From contig OY970367.1 in the NCBI GenBank assembly GCA_963718635.1, positions 6,138,001 to 6,202,000 of the forward strand: 64,000 nucleotides of DNA, given 5' to 3'. How positions within the stretch are numbered: position 1 is the stretch's first letter; each line of letters starts with the position of its first letter. A program made the translations under genes and the position numbers. The DNA is from JAIOQJ01 sp963718635. GTDB lineage: Bacteria > Planctomycetota > Planctomycetia > Gemmatales > Gemmataceae. Under the pieces are notes generated by a model that did not search any database, was not told the DNA's origin, and saw nothing but the letters and a program-made list of their open reading frames with translations. This document shows positions 10,528 to 19,087 of this stretch, in pieces.

Positions 10528-10702
10528 ACTTTCTGGTAGACAGGAGACTCTTATTCTACAGCTACAGCGTAAGTTCGGCCGGCCCAGCGCCTTGGCGGTA
10601 GCATCTCAGGTTCGGAAAACGAAAGACGTCAAGTTATTGGACAAATGGCTTGGAAGCGTAATAAATGCACAGACGCTCGAAGAACTTGGCATCTTGAAAT
10701 AG
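10472..10702 (+). CDS. Rpn short C-terminal protein, copy 1
   Basis: 76 residues (MAVKTIADALREEGEAKG ... TLEELGILK) matching the C-terminal domain of Rpn proteins. It overlaps the end of the nuclease ORF by 56 bp in the +1 frame. It has its own ribosome-binding site (GGAGAC, 4 bases before the ATG), so it can be translated independently even if an indel separates it from the nuclease. In E. coli, Rpn genes make a short internal product that inhibits the full nuclease; by analogy this could be an antitoxin-like inhibitor. Confidence 0.7.
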   Translation: MAVKTIADALREEGEAKGKLSGRQETLILQLQRKFGRPSALAVASQVRKTKDVKLLDKWLGSVINAQTLEELGILK

Positions 10703-10745
10703 TTTCTTCTTTGCAAGCGTAGAACATCGCTTTCTGGAGACGGAA

Positions 10746-10988
10746 ATGGCCGTAAAAACGATTGCCGATGCGCTTCGCAAGGAGGGAGAAGCAAAGGGCG
10801 AGTTGAAGGGCAGACTTAACGGAAAACAGGAAACTCTGATCTTGCAGTTGCAGCGTAAATTTGGCCACCGGGCAGCGATCGCGGTAGCAGCTCAAATCCA
10901 GAAAACGAAAGACGATCAACTTTTAGACGAATGGCTGGGGAGAGTCATCGATGCCGAGACGCTGGAAGAAATCGGCATCTTGAAATAG
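10746..10988 (+). CDS. Rpn short C-terminal protein, copy 2 (duplicate)
   Basis: 80 residues, about 75% identical to the preceding ORF and starting with the same MAVKTIADALR. The ribosome-binding site and leader are duplicated too (GGAGACGGAA before ATG versus GGAGACAGAA). The spacing to copy 1 is only 43 bp. It lacks any nuclease domain, so it is either a free-standing inhibitor or leftover of a tandem duplication. The coding frame is intact and diverged mostly by conservative changes, which suggests it is still under selection. Confidence 0.7.
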   Translation: MAVKTIADALRKEGEAKGELKGRLNGKQETLILQLQRKFGHRAAIAVAAQIQKTKDDQLLDEWLGRVIDAETLEEIGILK

Positions 10989-11031
10989 CGTCAATTAAGT
11001 TAAAGGATGGATCGGCAGTAACAAAAGACGC

Positions 11032-11457
11032 TCATTTCGCCGCCACTACACAAGTTTGACTGCCCGACGATTTTCGCGGCATCCTCGGTGGGCAGAAGAT
11101 GAGTGTCGCCAGGACAAGGGATCCGAAGCCGAGATAGCCGATCGTAAACACATAGGGCGGGGCGTCGTAGAATATCAAAGCGTGCAGCAGCCTGCCCATG
11201 AACGTTTCACCGCTGGCCGGTTGGCCCGCCAAAAGTCGAAAGTGTTCTTCCCACACCGATAGCGGACAGCGAATGTCCTGAATTTCTTCGAACACAACTA
11301 CCGCCATCATGATGAATTGAGAGATGCGAAACCAGAAGTTGCGCACCCACTTCCAGCCGAGCATCCAACCCAGAATAATTAAAAACTGACCAAGCACGAC
11401 ATAGCCCACATAGCCAACATGGATCGCCACCATGCAATCAGCAAAAAAGCCGTACAT
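11032..11457 (-). CDS. DUF2784 family membrane protein
   Basis: 141 residues with about four hydrophobic helices. The pattern YVGYVVLGQFLIILG, a basic/aromatic turn, IQDIRCPLSVWEEHFR and a late YLGFGSLVLATL helix match the DUF2784 family, whose hallmark is the CPL motif after the second helix pair. Function unknown; inner-membrane location expected. ATG start. Flanked by genes on the opposite strand, so probably monocistronic. Confidence 0.75.
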   Translation of the reverse strand: MYGFFADCMVAIHVGYVGYVVLGQFLIILGWMLGWKWVRNFWFRISQFIMMAVVVFEEIQDIRCPLSVWEEHFRLLAGQPASGETFMGRLLHALIFYDAPPYVFTIGYLGFGSLVLATLIFCPPRMPRKSSGSQTCVVAAK

Positions 11458-11615
11458 TGAACGCTCCGTTTAGAGTTCTCGGTCCAGTTGGGGAAGCGGA
11501 CTGTTGCAGACTCTTCAATGGTTGTGCTGTAGATATGATCCATTGTGGCGTGATTTATTCCAAATTTAAAAGAGTTGTTGGCCCAGACACTTGGGCTGCA
11601 AGCAGGTAATGGAAC

Positions 11616-11894
11616 ATGCTGGCATACACTATCGACGATGCTATCACTGAGCCCCTAACGTGTAGCGTTGAAGTGACGATCGACTTCGGCGGCCAAAAGC
11701 GCTGGCTCTTCTTTGCTACCCCGCACATGCTCGCTTCGGTCGGTGACTGGGTGCCGGGTACGCGGGTCCGGCTACATCTTGGCGAACGACACATGGTCGT
11801 TGTGAGTGAACTGTCGCCGACAGTTGTTGACGCGGTCCTGCAACAACTGGACAAATCCGGGGAACTGGAAAGCCGTACGCTGCCGCTGAAGTAA
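11616..11894 (+). CDS. Hypothetical protein
   Basis: 92 residues (MLAYTIDDAITEPLTCS ... ESRTLPLK). Family not recognised. It is acidic to neutral with alternating beta-like segments (VEVTIDFGGQKRWLFFAT, TRVRLHLGERHMVVVSEL) and a C-terminal helix, which looks like a small soluble domain. No membrane segment or signal peptide. Codon use resembles the neighbours. There is no obvious strong ribosome-binding site. Confidence 0.5.
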   Translation: MLAYTIDDAITEPLTCSVEVTIDFGGQKRWLFFATPHMLASVGDWVPGTRVRLHLGERHMVVVSELSPTVVDAVLQQLDKSGELESRTLPLK

Positions 11895-12042
11895 TGAACT
11901 TGAGATTGCTGATGTTTGACAACCGAAACAATTGTGGGAGAGAACACTTAAGCCCTGCTAAGTTCACAGTCAGGCCATTACCTCAGCCGCAATGCTTCGT
12001 TTAGATCAATCATTCAAAATCCATTGACCACAAGGGGAACTA

Positions 12043-12549
12043 ATGACAAGCTGCGATGCATGTGGCGGCACGATACTCTTTGGCGGAGTCCGCGATGGCG
12101 GTAGGCGGTATTGCAACCAAAAATGCTATGAGCGAGGGGTGGTGCACCGCGTTGCTCAAGAGCTGCCTGACGATGTCGTCTCTCAATTTGTTCAAGAAGT
12201 CCACGAGGGCAATTGTCCGAAATGCAACGGGCCGGGGCCGGTCGATGTGCACGTCTCTCATAGGATCTGGTCGGCGCTCGTCATGACCTCATGGGGCAAT
12301 AGCCCACAGATTTGTTGTCGCTCGTGCGGAAATCGATCCAAAATCAATGCCACCATCTTTTCCGCGTTGTTTGGGTGGTGGGGCTTTCCTTGGGGCCTGA
12401 TGACCCCGATCATCATTTTTCGCAACATCAGTGCCTGCCTGTCGTCGCGTGATACGTCAGAGCCGTCAGCCGAGCTGGCGAATATGGTAAGATTGAGTGT
12501 AGCAGGCCATCATGCAGAATTCCTGCGCGAACAGAGCGATCAAACTTAG
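12043..12549 (+). CDS. Zinc-ribbon membrane protein of unknown function
   Basis: 168 residues with three Cys-pair clusters: CDACGG plus CNQKC (residues 4-28), CPKCNGPGPVDVH (about 58-70) and CCRSCG (about 92-97). They are followed by a hydrophobic segment (IFSALFGWWGFPWGLMTPIIIF). The alternating Cys-x2-Cys pairs indicate treble-clef or zinc-ribbon folds. The same arrangement is common in conserved hypothetical proteins of several bacterial phyla. A ribosome-binding site (AAGGGG) precedes the ATG. No operon partner is evident. Confidence 0.7.
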   Translation: MTSCDACGGTILFGGVRDGGRRYCNQKCYERGVVHRVAQELPDDVVSQFVQEVHEGNCPKCNGPGPVDVHVSHRIWSALVMTSWGNSPQICCRSCGNRSKINATIFSALFGWWGFPWGLMTPIIIFRNISACLSSRDTSEPSAELANMVRLSVAGHHAEFLREQSDQT

Positions 12550-12561
12550 GCGCAAAGGCGA

Positions 12562-12720
12562 ATGAACATGACGCCGCAACGCGAGACAAAGCGCTTTCAG
12601 CGGAAGCTCCGCGAAGTTCCGTTAAATGATCGTCGCGGACACTCAAGGTTGGGAATTTTCTCTACTGAAAAACGATACTTTCACGCGTCGCGGTACCAAG
12701 CCGAAAAGCCATTCAATTAG
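12562..12720 (+). CDS. Small basic hypothetical protein
   Basis: 52-residue ORF (MNMTPQRETKRFQRKLRE ... EKPFN) 12 bp after the zinc-ribbon gene, rich in Arg and Lys with no Cys and no membrane segment. It could be co-transcribed with the upstream gene. No family is recognised. Support is the intact frame and a weak AAAGGCGA leader only, so it may be chance. Confidence 0.3.
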   Translation: MNMTPQRETKRFQRKLREVPLNDRRGHSRLGIFSTEKRYFHASRYQAEKPFN

Positions 12721-12734
12721 ACATTAGACGACTC

Positions 12735-13556
12735 TCAACGAAATGATGTATCCGCATCGGGAAAGGTTCCCTCTTTCACTTCCTGGCAATACTCGCCGAC
12801 GGCCCGGCGAATGATGGCGCCGACATCCGCATACTGTTTGACAAATTTGGGATGTAGATCGCCGTACATGCCGAGCAGATCCTGGACGACGAGCACTTGA
12901 CCGGTGCAGCCCGCCCCAGCGCCGATGCCGATTGTCGGGATCGTCAATTGAGATGTAATCTCGGTTGCCAGATCGGCGGGAACGCATTCGAGGACCACGG
13001 CAAACGCGCCCGCTTGTTGAATCGCTTTGGCGTCGGCGATTAACCGATCGGCATCGCGCTGCACCCGAAAACCGCCGAAGCGGTGTACCGACTGTGGAGT
13101 CATGCCGACGTGACCGAGGACCGGAATATCAGCGCGAACAATCGCCTGTACGGCATCAAAACTTCGAATTCCGCCTTCCAACTTCACCGCATGCGCGCCG
13201 CCTTCTTTCACTAACCGTCCTGCGCTCGTTAGCGCCTGTTCCGCACTTACCTGATACGTCATAAACGGCAGGTCGGCGATGAGCAATGCCCGGCTCACGC
13301 CCCGAGCGACGCATTTGGTGTGATAGATCACTTCGTCCAGCGTTACGCTCAAGGCGTTCGAGTGCCCTTGCATTACCATGCCGAGCGAATCGCCGACGAG
13401 GATGCTGTCCACCCCGGCCTGATCGAGCAAACAGGCCAGCGTGTAATCGTAGGCGGTCAGCATCGTCAGCCGTTTTCCCTTGGCTTTCGCGGAGAGAAAG
13501 TCGGGAACGGTCACAGGCTTTCCGTCCGATTCGATGGCTGTGGAGAGTGTGTTCAT
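12735..13556 (-). CDS. panB: 3-methyl-2-oxobutanoate hydroxymethyltransferase (PanB)
   Basis: First committed enzyme of pantothenate (vitamin B5/CoA) synthesis; it adds a hydroxymethyl group from methylene-tetrahydrofolate to ketoisovalerate. About 273 residues, near the family's 264. VGDSLGMVMQG carries the metal-binding Asp, VKLEGG and GHVGMTPQSVH are the conserved barrel strands, and VLECVP holds the catalytic Glu. The ATG at 13556 (MNTLSTAIESDG) is chosen over an upstream TTG at 13589 because it matches the usual N-terminal length. No pan partner is adjacent. Confidence 0.95.
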   Translation of the reverse strand: MNTLSTAIESDGKPVTVPDFLSAKAKGKRLTMLTAYDYTLACLLDQAGVDSILVGDSLGMVMQGHSNALSVTLDEVIYHTKCVARGVSRALLIADLPFMTYQVSAEQALTSAGRLVKEGGAHAVKLEGGIRSFDAVQAIVRADIPVLGHVGMTPQSVHRFGGFRVQRDADRLIADAKAIQQAGAFAVVLECVPADLATEITSQLTIPTIGIGAGAGCTGQVLVVQDLLGMYGDLHPKFVKQYADVGAIIRRAVGEYCQEVKEGTFPDADTSFR

Positions 13557-13705
13557 AGGAAAACCAGTCGGCGTTTGACCTGATCGCAATCAATTGAAAT
13601 CATTTCAACAAATTGAAGCATAACGGCTCTGGCGGGGCTAGAGCAATGTGTGGCTACGGCTGACGTTGTATGCGCCGACAGATTCGAGCAAATTGATGAA
13701 ACAAG

Positions 13706-13862
13706 CGTCGAAGCCCCTCCCACCCTCCCCCGGCTTTGCGGTCTGGCTTTGCGGGGGGAGGGCAGGGCGGGATCGATTGCGAGTTTCGCGACGGTTGTTG
13801 TTGGGCAAGTCGCTCTGCCCCACCCTGCCCTCCCCTGCAAAGCCATGGGGAGGGTAAATCCC
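13706..13862. repeat. GC-rich imperfect inverted repeat
   Basis: Between panB and the TatD gene, C-rich (CCCTCCCACCCTCCCCC) and G-rich (GGGGGGAGGGCAGGG) blocks face each other, and a second C-rich/G-rich pair occurs at 13817-13855 (CCCCACCCTGCCCTCCCC, then GGGGAGGG), with CTTTGCGG and GCAAAGCC as inner complements. It can fold into a large imperfect hairpin. Its position between a gene start and a gene end on the same strand makes a role in transcript ending possible. Confidence 0.55.
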
Positions 13863-13875
13863 GCGCATCCGGACC

Positions 13876-14679
13876 TTACTCTCGCCAGTTATTCGCCTGC
13901 CGCCAGAACTCCAACGGATTATCGTAGACAACTTTTTTGATGGCGATTTCATCGTGGCCGCGTCGCTTCATTTCCTGAATCATTTCCGGCACGGCCAACG
14001 GCTGGGAGACGCCCCAGTCGCCGGCTGAGTTGGCCATGATGCGATCGGTTCCCACCATTTCGATAATATCCACGGCGCGGGCCGGCGTGCATTTGGTGGT
14101 CGGGTACAACGTCATGCCGCACCAGAAGCCGCCATCGAGTGCCAAGCGAACCGTATGCTCTTCCACGTGATCCACGCAAACCCGTTCGGGCTTGATGCGC
14201 TTATCGCCTTTAAGCATGTCCACAATCATGCGTGTCCCTTTATACTTGTCCTCTAAATGCGGGGTGTGGATCAAGATCAATTCATTTGTCTTGAGAGCCA
14301 AGTCCATATGCTCTTGGAAGATAGTCGCTTCGTTGGCGGTGTTCTTGTTCAACCCGATTTCGCCAATGCCCAGCACGTTCGGCTTGCTGAGAAATTCCGG
14401 TATAAGGCTTATCACTTCGCGAGAAAGAGATACGTTTTCCGCTTCTTTCGCGTTGATGCAAAGCCAGCAATAATGCTTGATATGAAACTGCGCCGCCCGC
14501 CTCGGCTCATACTCGGTCAATTGGCGAAAGTAATCGTGAAACGCCCGCGAAGTCCCCCGATCAAACCCCGCCCAAAAAGCCGGCTCACTCACCGCCGCAC
14601 AACCGGCATACGCCATGCGCTGGTAGTCGTCGGTAGTGCGGGAGATCATGTGAATATGGGGGTCGATGTAGGCAGGCAT
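13876..14679 (-). CDS. TatD-family metal-dependent hydrolase
   Basis: 267 residues of the amidohydrolase-like TIM-barrel TatD family. The first metal site is IDPHIHM (residues 5-11); other landmarks are IGEIGLN (catalytic Glu), LILIHTPH, CVDHVEE and the late Asp in SAGDWGVSDP-like SAGDWGVSQP. The SRTTDDY start resembles the EboB-type subgroup found in eukaryote-like secondary-metabolism operons, but no ebo genes are adjacent. Cytoplasmic, with no signal peptide. A decayed second copy of its 5' end lies at 15865-16054, on the far side of the HEPN gene pair. Confidence 0.85.
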   Translation of the reverse strand: MPAYIDPHIHMISRTTDDYQRMAYAGCAAVSEPAFWAGFDRGTSRAFHDYFRQLTEYEPRRAAQFHIKHYCWLCINAKEAENVSLSREVISLIPEFLSKPNVLGIGEIGLNKNTANEATIFQEHMDLALKTNELILIHTPHLEDKYKGTRMIVDMLKGDKRIKPERVCVDHVEEHTVRLALDGGFWCGMTLYPTTKCTPARAVDIIEMVGTDRIMANSAGDWGVSQPLAVPEMIQEMKRRGHDEIAIKKVVYDNPLEFWRQANNWRE

Positions 14680-14785
14680 GGTATATACTCCTTAATTCGA
14701 AATTAATTGTGTCCCATGTCTGCGCGATCTTGCACGATAATCGCGCCCGGTGATGTAACGCATTTGATGACGACGGCCGTTTGGT

Positions 14786-15476
14786 TCAGACAGCTTTTGC
14801 CAAGGCTGATCCCAATATGTCGGAAATGATCCTGCGAATCAACTCCCATGTTTCGCGATGGTAGTGTTCCGGTATTTCAAGTTTCTGGCCGTCGCCGAAG
14901 CGAGCGAGTTTGCCCGCCTTAGCCACGTAGACCTTATTCGTGATTCCGCGATTGTGAATCAGAATATCGCGTGAGGCTTTCGCTTCCCCAATTCGGTCGA
15001 TCTCGTCTTGGGTCGGACAACCGAGTTTAGCCCGAGCTTCGAGATAATTAAACCAGTCCTTTGGCCGCTCGTAGGAGATTTCATTCAACTCCTTGGTGAC
15101 GACGCGTGATAGCGTCCTTGTCCACAGCGTCGAGCACGGTCTTAAACGATAGCTCCTTGGCACCCAAACTCTGCGGGTGCGCGATAAGCCAAAGGCGAAG
15201 GAGGTCGAAGAAGCAACTTTCAAAGATTGCTAAAAATTGTTGAAAAGTGGCCTCAGCAAGTTGTTCAGATACGTATCCCCGCGCCTTCTGAGCAAGCTCG
15301 ACCTCTGTTGTCAGGCTCTTGGTTGTCTTATTGCGGACAGTAACCTTGCGGCCGGCTTTAATGTCTTTGTGAACCATCTGCCAAGCCATCTTGGTGTCCG
15401 TATAGTAGTCATGGGCTGCCACAAGATCCGCCAAAGCGCGATTTTGGAGTGTGCGAATGTCTTCGGCCAGCGCCAT
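14786..15476 (-). CDS. HEPN-domain protein (putative RNase toxin), frameshifted
   Basis: About 230 residues once the two frames are joined near 15105 (DAVDKDAIT then RVVTKELNEISYE). The protein is all-helical. ASRDILIHNRG near the C-terminus is the R-x4-H motif that forms the RNase active site of HEPN domains, and the N-terminal half (EDIRTLQNRALADLVAAHDYY) fits the MAE_18760/RiboL-PSP-like HEPN subgroup. It follows a small gene by 24 bp on the same strand, a typical toxin-antitoxin or defence arrangement. Toxicity is inferred from the motif and context only. Confidence 0.6.
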
Positions 15477-15500
15477 GCGGCAATCTCCTTAGGCTTTATC

Positions 15501-15743
15501 TCAAATGACGCTGTCCAGGATTTGCTGCACGCCCTTTGCGTCACCGCCGCGACCGAGGTTTATGGTCGCAACCTCCGGTTCTCCGTCGAGCGAAATCACG
15601 TTTTCGTCGACTGAAAAGCGGATGCCGTGTGAATTGAGAATATGGCACACTTCGTCCAACTGAGCGTCTGGAAGCATGATGTAGGGACCAGCCGTTCCGT
15701 CGGTCGAAACGTAAAGCAGCTGCTTCGTCGTTGCATCTTTCAT
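15501..15743 (-). CDS. Small protein paired with the HEPN gene (possible antitoxin)
   Basis: 80 residues (MKDATTKQLLYVSTDGTAG ... VQQILDSVI). The family is not named, but the sequence is compact and patterned (YIMLPDAQLDEVCHILNSHG; ISLDGEPEVATINLGRGGD), suggesting a small alpha/beta domain. The ATG at 15743 is preferred over an in-frame TTG at 15758 because GGAG lies 9 bases before it. It is the promoter-proximal gene of the pair and could be the regulator or antidote for the HEPN protein; that role is inferred. Confidence 0.6.
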   Translation of the reverse strand: MKDATTKQLLYVSTDGTAGPYIMLPDAQLDEVCHILNSHGIRFSVDENVISLDGEPEVATINLGRGGDAKGVQQILDSVI

Positions 15744-15763
15744 CTTCGTTCTCTCCAATCCAG

Positions 15764-15769
15764 ATTATA
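15764..15769 (-). promoter_or_regulatory. Candidate -10 box for the HEPN pair
   Basis: On the minus strand TATAAT lies 20 bases before the ATG of the small gene, directly upstream of its GGAG site. No convincing -35 box is visible at 16-18 bp spacing. Confidence 0.4.
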
Positions 15770-15864
15770 TGCGAAAACCTTGCCCGGACTTAGCGAGAAT
15801 AAGGGTCTGGCCGAATTGTTCCGCGCTATCTTTCTGATGATGGTCGCACAATCAACGCACATCG

Positions 15865-16054
15865 CCTCGGCTCCTACTCCGTCAATTGGCGAAAGTAATC
15901 GTGAAACGCTTGTGCCGTCCCCCGATCAAACCCCGCCCAAAGAATGGCTCACTCACCGCCGCGCAGCCTTACGCCATACGCTGGTAGTCGTTGGTGCGGA
16001 GATCGTGTGGGTGTGAGGGTCGTTGTAGGCAGGCATGACATTAACTCCTTAATT
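15865..16054 (-). pseudogene. Decayed duplicate of the TatD gene 5' end
   Basis: About 190 bp that align along their length with 14505-14705, the start and leader of the intact TatD gene. Shared blocks include GTCAATTGGCGAAAGTAATC, CCCCCGATCAAACCCCGCCC and GTAGGCAGGCATG, as well as the CTCCTTAATT leader. Several indels destroy the frame. It has the same orientation as the intact gene, with the HEPN pair between the two copies. Confidence 0.85.
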
Positions 16055-16390
16055 GGCAATAGTTTCCGTTTTGTGCACTGCCGAGTTTAGTGCCAAGTTA
16101 CGTGCCACGCCAATAGTCCAAATGATATCCGTCGATGCGCGACACGCAAGTGAATGACCACAAACAGATATAAAGGGGGAAGTACATGGCCAGCGCCCGA
16201 GCCCGTCACGTCCGATTTGAAAAGACAAACAATTCGCCAGCGTTGGCATCATCAACCGCAGGACGCGCCATCCCCATGCCGGTCGATGGGACGTCGATGG
16301 GACCGAAGCGCGGAATGAACAAGCTCAGCGGCAGTGGACCCGAACCGACCGCGGAGGCCAGTTGCCACCATGCGTTTGAGAAGCCTCAGG
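16055..16390. other. Intergenic, no gene supported
   Basis: 336 bp between the TatD remnant and the TPR gene. On the minus strand short protein-like fragments appear in different frames (for example FIPRFGPIDVPSTGMG, then FPLYICLWSFTC), which may be a decayed membrane-protein gene. No intact ORF, RNA gene or repeat was identified. Confidence 0.3.
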
Positions 16391-18043
16391 TTAGTCCGGC
16401 GGGAGGAGTTCTTGTCTGCCTTCGTCGCCAAGCTCGGCTACGCATGGCAATAATTTCGCGTTTAAGATCGGCCAGAAGCGTCTGTAGACAAGCAAATCGG
16501 TTACGTAGACGACCTTCCCACCAGTGACGTTAGTGGGTAATCGGCGGCGTATGCTTACGTTGGCCTTCTCCACCGTAGTTAGTTCCGAAATGTATTGCAT
16601 CTGAGGATCCGTTTGCTCAGTATCTTTGTAGGATATCAGCCAGCTCGCCAGTTCAAGTAGTCGCTCATGATCGCGTCCGAGTTCCAGGTCAAAGGTAATG
16701 AGCACGCGGCAAAAGGTGTGGGCGGTCGATCCGGGATCATACAGTGCCACGTTGGCCATCACAAGCGCTGCCGTCACGTAGACGCCGCGCTGTCGCACCT
16801 CCTGAATGCGATGGCGAGCCCAGCGATCGCTCTCTTGAAGGGCTTCCTCGGCCGCCTCGGGCTGTCCCAGGGCGAGTAAGACCTCCGCTCGGTCCGAAAA
16901 AACCTGAAACTCTTCCTTTGGCTTCATTGCCAAAACGGCGTCAAAATCGGCAAGTGCTTCGGCCAATCGGCCCTGTTTTTGATAGAGCTTGCCCCGCAGC
17001 CAGTGACATTGGGCGGGAGCAGCCGTCGAGTAGTTTTCTTGCCAGGCTGCAATAGTCCGCGTCAATTCCGGAATGCCGTGCTCTGCGTCGCCCAACCGGC
17101 CGAATGCGATCGCACGCAGGCCGATGCCAGCCGCACTATGCGGTACGATCTGCAAATATTCGGACGCATCGGCGATGGCATCTTCATAACGTTCCAGTTT
17201 GGAATAAACGTTGACGCGGCGCAGCCGGGCGAGGAAATTCTCAGGTTCAAGTTCGAGTGCGCGGTCGTAAGACGCAAGTGCCATCAGGACGAATCCCAGG
17301 GCCTCGCGTGTGCTGCCAAGCGCCTTATGGTATTCGGACTCGCCGGGCCCGTACGAAAGGGCACGTTCGAGCTCCGTCTCAGCGAGATCATGGCGGCCAA
17401 GTTCTGCGTAAGCGGAACCGAGGTGATAGAGCGCTTCACCCCGCCTCGCATCGTCAAGTCCCAATTCGAGCGCGCGTGAGCAATCGGTAACGGCGTCTTC
17501 GTGTTTGTTAAGATTGAAGTTGGCCTTGCCTCTCTGCAAATGGAGCAACGCGGCGCTGGGAAAGGCATTAATCATGGAGTCAAGAAATTGGGCCGCGCCT
17601 GTGTAGTTATGCGCGGTGAGAGCGTTCTCCACCGCGCCTAAACCGGCGGTCATGGCATCGTTCGCTTGTCGAACAAACGCTGAAGAATGGGGCTGCACAG
17701 CCACCATGCCGATCCGAGTCCATTCCTCAGTGCCGTCTTCGTAGCGGACCTCAATTTGCTCGCCATTTTGCTCAGCGATCGTGCCTGCGACAAAATCTTC
17801 CCCTCGATGCTTTTGGGTGAAAACCTGGCTGCCGATTTTCAGGTCCAGCTCACTAATCTTCTCGTTTTCGACCCAAGTCTTCCGATTATTGTCGAAGTGG
17901 ACGAGGCAGCGGCCGTTGTCGTAGTCAACAATCGTTCCGGGAAAAAGCATTTCATTAACATCGCACTGTCCGAGGACTCGTTGGCCGATACTCCAGGCCA
18001 CATCGGATGATTTCGTGCCACGAAACCAGTTGAACCAACCCAT
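16391..18043 (-). CDS. TPR-repeat protein with N-terminal Tudor-like pair
   Basis: 550 residues. Two N-terminal Tudor/Agenet-like barrels are visible: FPGTIVDYDNGRCLVHFDNN with a following Trp, and FVAGTIAEQNGEQIEVRYED with EEWT. The rest is a row of tetratricopeptide repeats (YTGAAQFLDSMINAFPSAA, GRHDLAETELERALSYGPGE, GRLAEALADFDAVLAMKP) that form a protein-binding superhelix, ending in a distinct alpha/beta C-terminal domain. The start is the ATG before GWFNWFRG, which has GGGAGA 9 bases upstream; a longer in-frame reading to 18154 lacks this. No signal peptide, so cytoplasmic. Partner unknown. Confidence 0.75.
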   Translation of the reverse strand: MGWFNWFRGTKSSDVAWSIGQRVLGQCDVNEMLFPGTIVDYDNGRCLVHFDNNRKTWVENEKISELDLKIGSQVFTQKHRGEDFVAGTIAEQNGEQIEVRYEDGTEEWTRIGMVAVQPHSSAFVRQANDAMTAGLGAVENALTAHNYTGAAQFLDSMINAFPSAALLHLQRGKANFNLNKHEDAVTDCSRALELGLDDARRGEALYHLGSAYAELGRHDLAETELERALSYGPGESEYHKALGSTREALGFVLMALASYDRALELEPENFLARLRRVNVYSKLERYEDAIADASEYLQIVPHSAAGIGLRAIAFGRLGDAEHGIPELTRTIAAWQENYSTAAPAQCHWLRGKLYQKQGRLAEALADFDAVLAMKPKEEFQVFSDRAEVLLALGQPEAAEEALQESDRWARHRIQEVRQRGVYVTAALVMANVALYDPGSTAHTFCRVLITFDLELGRDHERLLELASWLISYKDTEQTDPQMQYISELTTVEKANVSIRRRLPTNVTGGKVVYVTDLLVYRRFWPILNAKLLPCVAELGDEGRQELLPPD

Positions 18044-18362
18044 GACAAAATCTCCCAGCCAGGATGAACGTTCTTTCCTGATCGGGGCGACGTAGCTCAT
18101 CTTATGTGGCCTGATTGAGTTGGTGACGAGAAGCCGCGTCGATGTCGAACTCATTCGGTCAATTGATAAGAGGCAATTGCGGTGTCACCGCCGTCGAGAC
18201 AAACCCTGGAAAATAGGGCATTTCTGCAGTGTCCCAGCAGATAATTCTTTTGGGTCGATGTAGTGCATCTGATTCTTCTCCGCATATGGCTGGTAAGCCT
18301 ATGACGGATGCCCGCCTTACTGCCTTTCACAGTCAACGACGAACCTGACCGATAGCTGGAAA

Positions 18363-19010
18363 TCATTGAGAGTTCCGAGCAACTGCCTCAATCTGCGACA
18401 AAAGCGTGTCCACCGCAGGGCGATTGTTTTCCATCCAGGGAACGATGAGATGGGCGTGGCCCTTGCTCGGCTCGACCAACAGTTCGTGCATTGGCCTGAC
18501 CGTTGCCTGATATTGGAGAAGAACAGAATCCACGGACCGGCCGCGCTCGGCATGGTCTCGAGCCACCCGACGCATAACCCGGATGTCCGCCGGAGTGTCG
18601 ATGAAAACCCTCAGGTCAATCCGCGCCCTGATTTCGGGGATCGCAAGAAGAAGAATGCCTTCCAGAAGGAGGATAGGGCGAGGCAGCAATCTAACCGTTT
18701 GCGGTGCGCGGGCGTGCGAGACGAAGTCGTGCACCGGCTGTTCGACCTCATGTCCCCGCCTCAACCGCTCGACATGTTCGACGTACAGTCCGTTGTCGAG
18801 CGCGTCCGGGTGGTCCCAGTTTGGCTCCCCGTCCGGCCCTCGCGGGGCCTCGCAGGCGTCGCGGTAATAGGCATCGTGAGGCACGAGGCAAATGTGCTCG
18901 GCGAGTGGGCTTTCCATGATGAGCCGAACGACGGTTGATTTGCCGGACCCAGAACCGCCCGCCACGCCGATCACGAAAGCCATGCCCACGTCCGGTTCCG
19001 CCTTAGTCAT
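18363..19010 (-). CDS. Uridine kinase-like P-loop kinase
   Basis: 215 residues. P-loop GVAGGSGSGKST at about residues 15-26, then HDAYYRD, NWDHPDALD and a LLEGILLL Walker B-type strand, all in the order expected of uridine/cytidine kinase and phosphoribulokinase-related enzymes. These phosphorylate uridine in pyrimidine salvage in the cytoplasm. The start is the ATG before TKAEPD; the frame is open further upstream but that stretch is low-complexity Arg/Gly antisense to the next gene. GC content rises from here leftwards into the GC-rich block. Confidence 0.8.
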   Translation of the reverse strand: MTKAEPDVGMAFVIGVAGGSGSGKSTVVRLIMESPLAEHICLVPHDAYYRDACEAPRGPDGEPNWDHPDALDNGLYVEHVERLRRGHEVEQPVHDFVSHARAPQTVRLLPRPILLLEGILLLAIPEIRARIDLRVFIDTPADIRVMRRVARDHAERGRSVDSVLLQYQATVRPMHELLVEPSKGHAHLIVPWMENNRPAVDTLLSQIEAVARNSQ

Positions 19011-19087
19011 ACATTCCGCCCCGCTCGATGTCGCGGATTGCCTTGATTTCCTGGAAAACGGAGGCGAGTAGAGCCTGTTGCCGCGAG

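Noticed and set aside
16186..16527. 113-codon plus-strand ORF
   Set aside because: Partly antisense to the TPR gene end; no domain and no conserved pattern.
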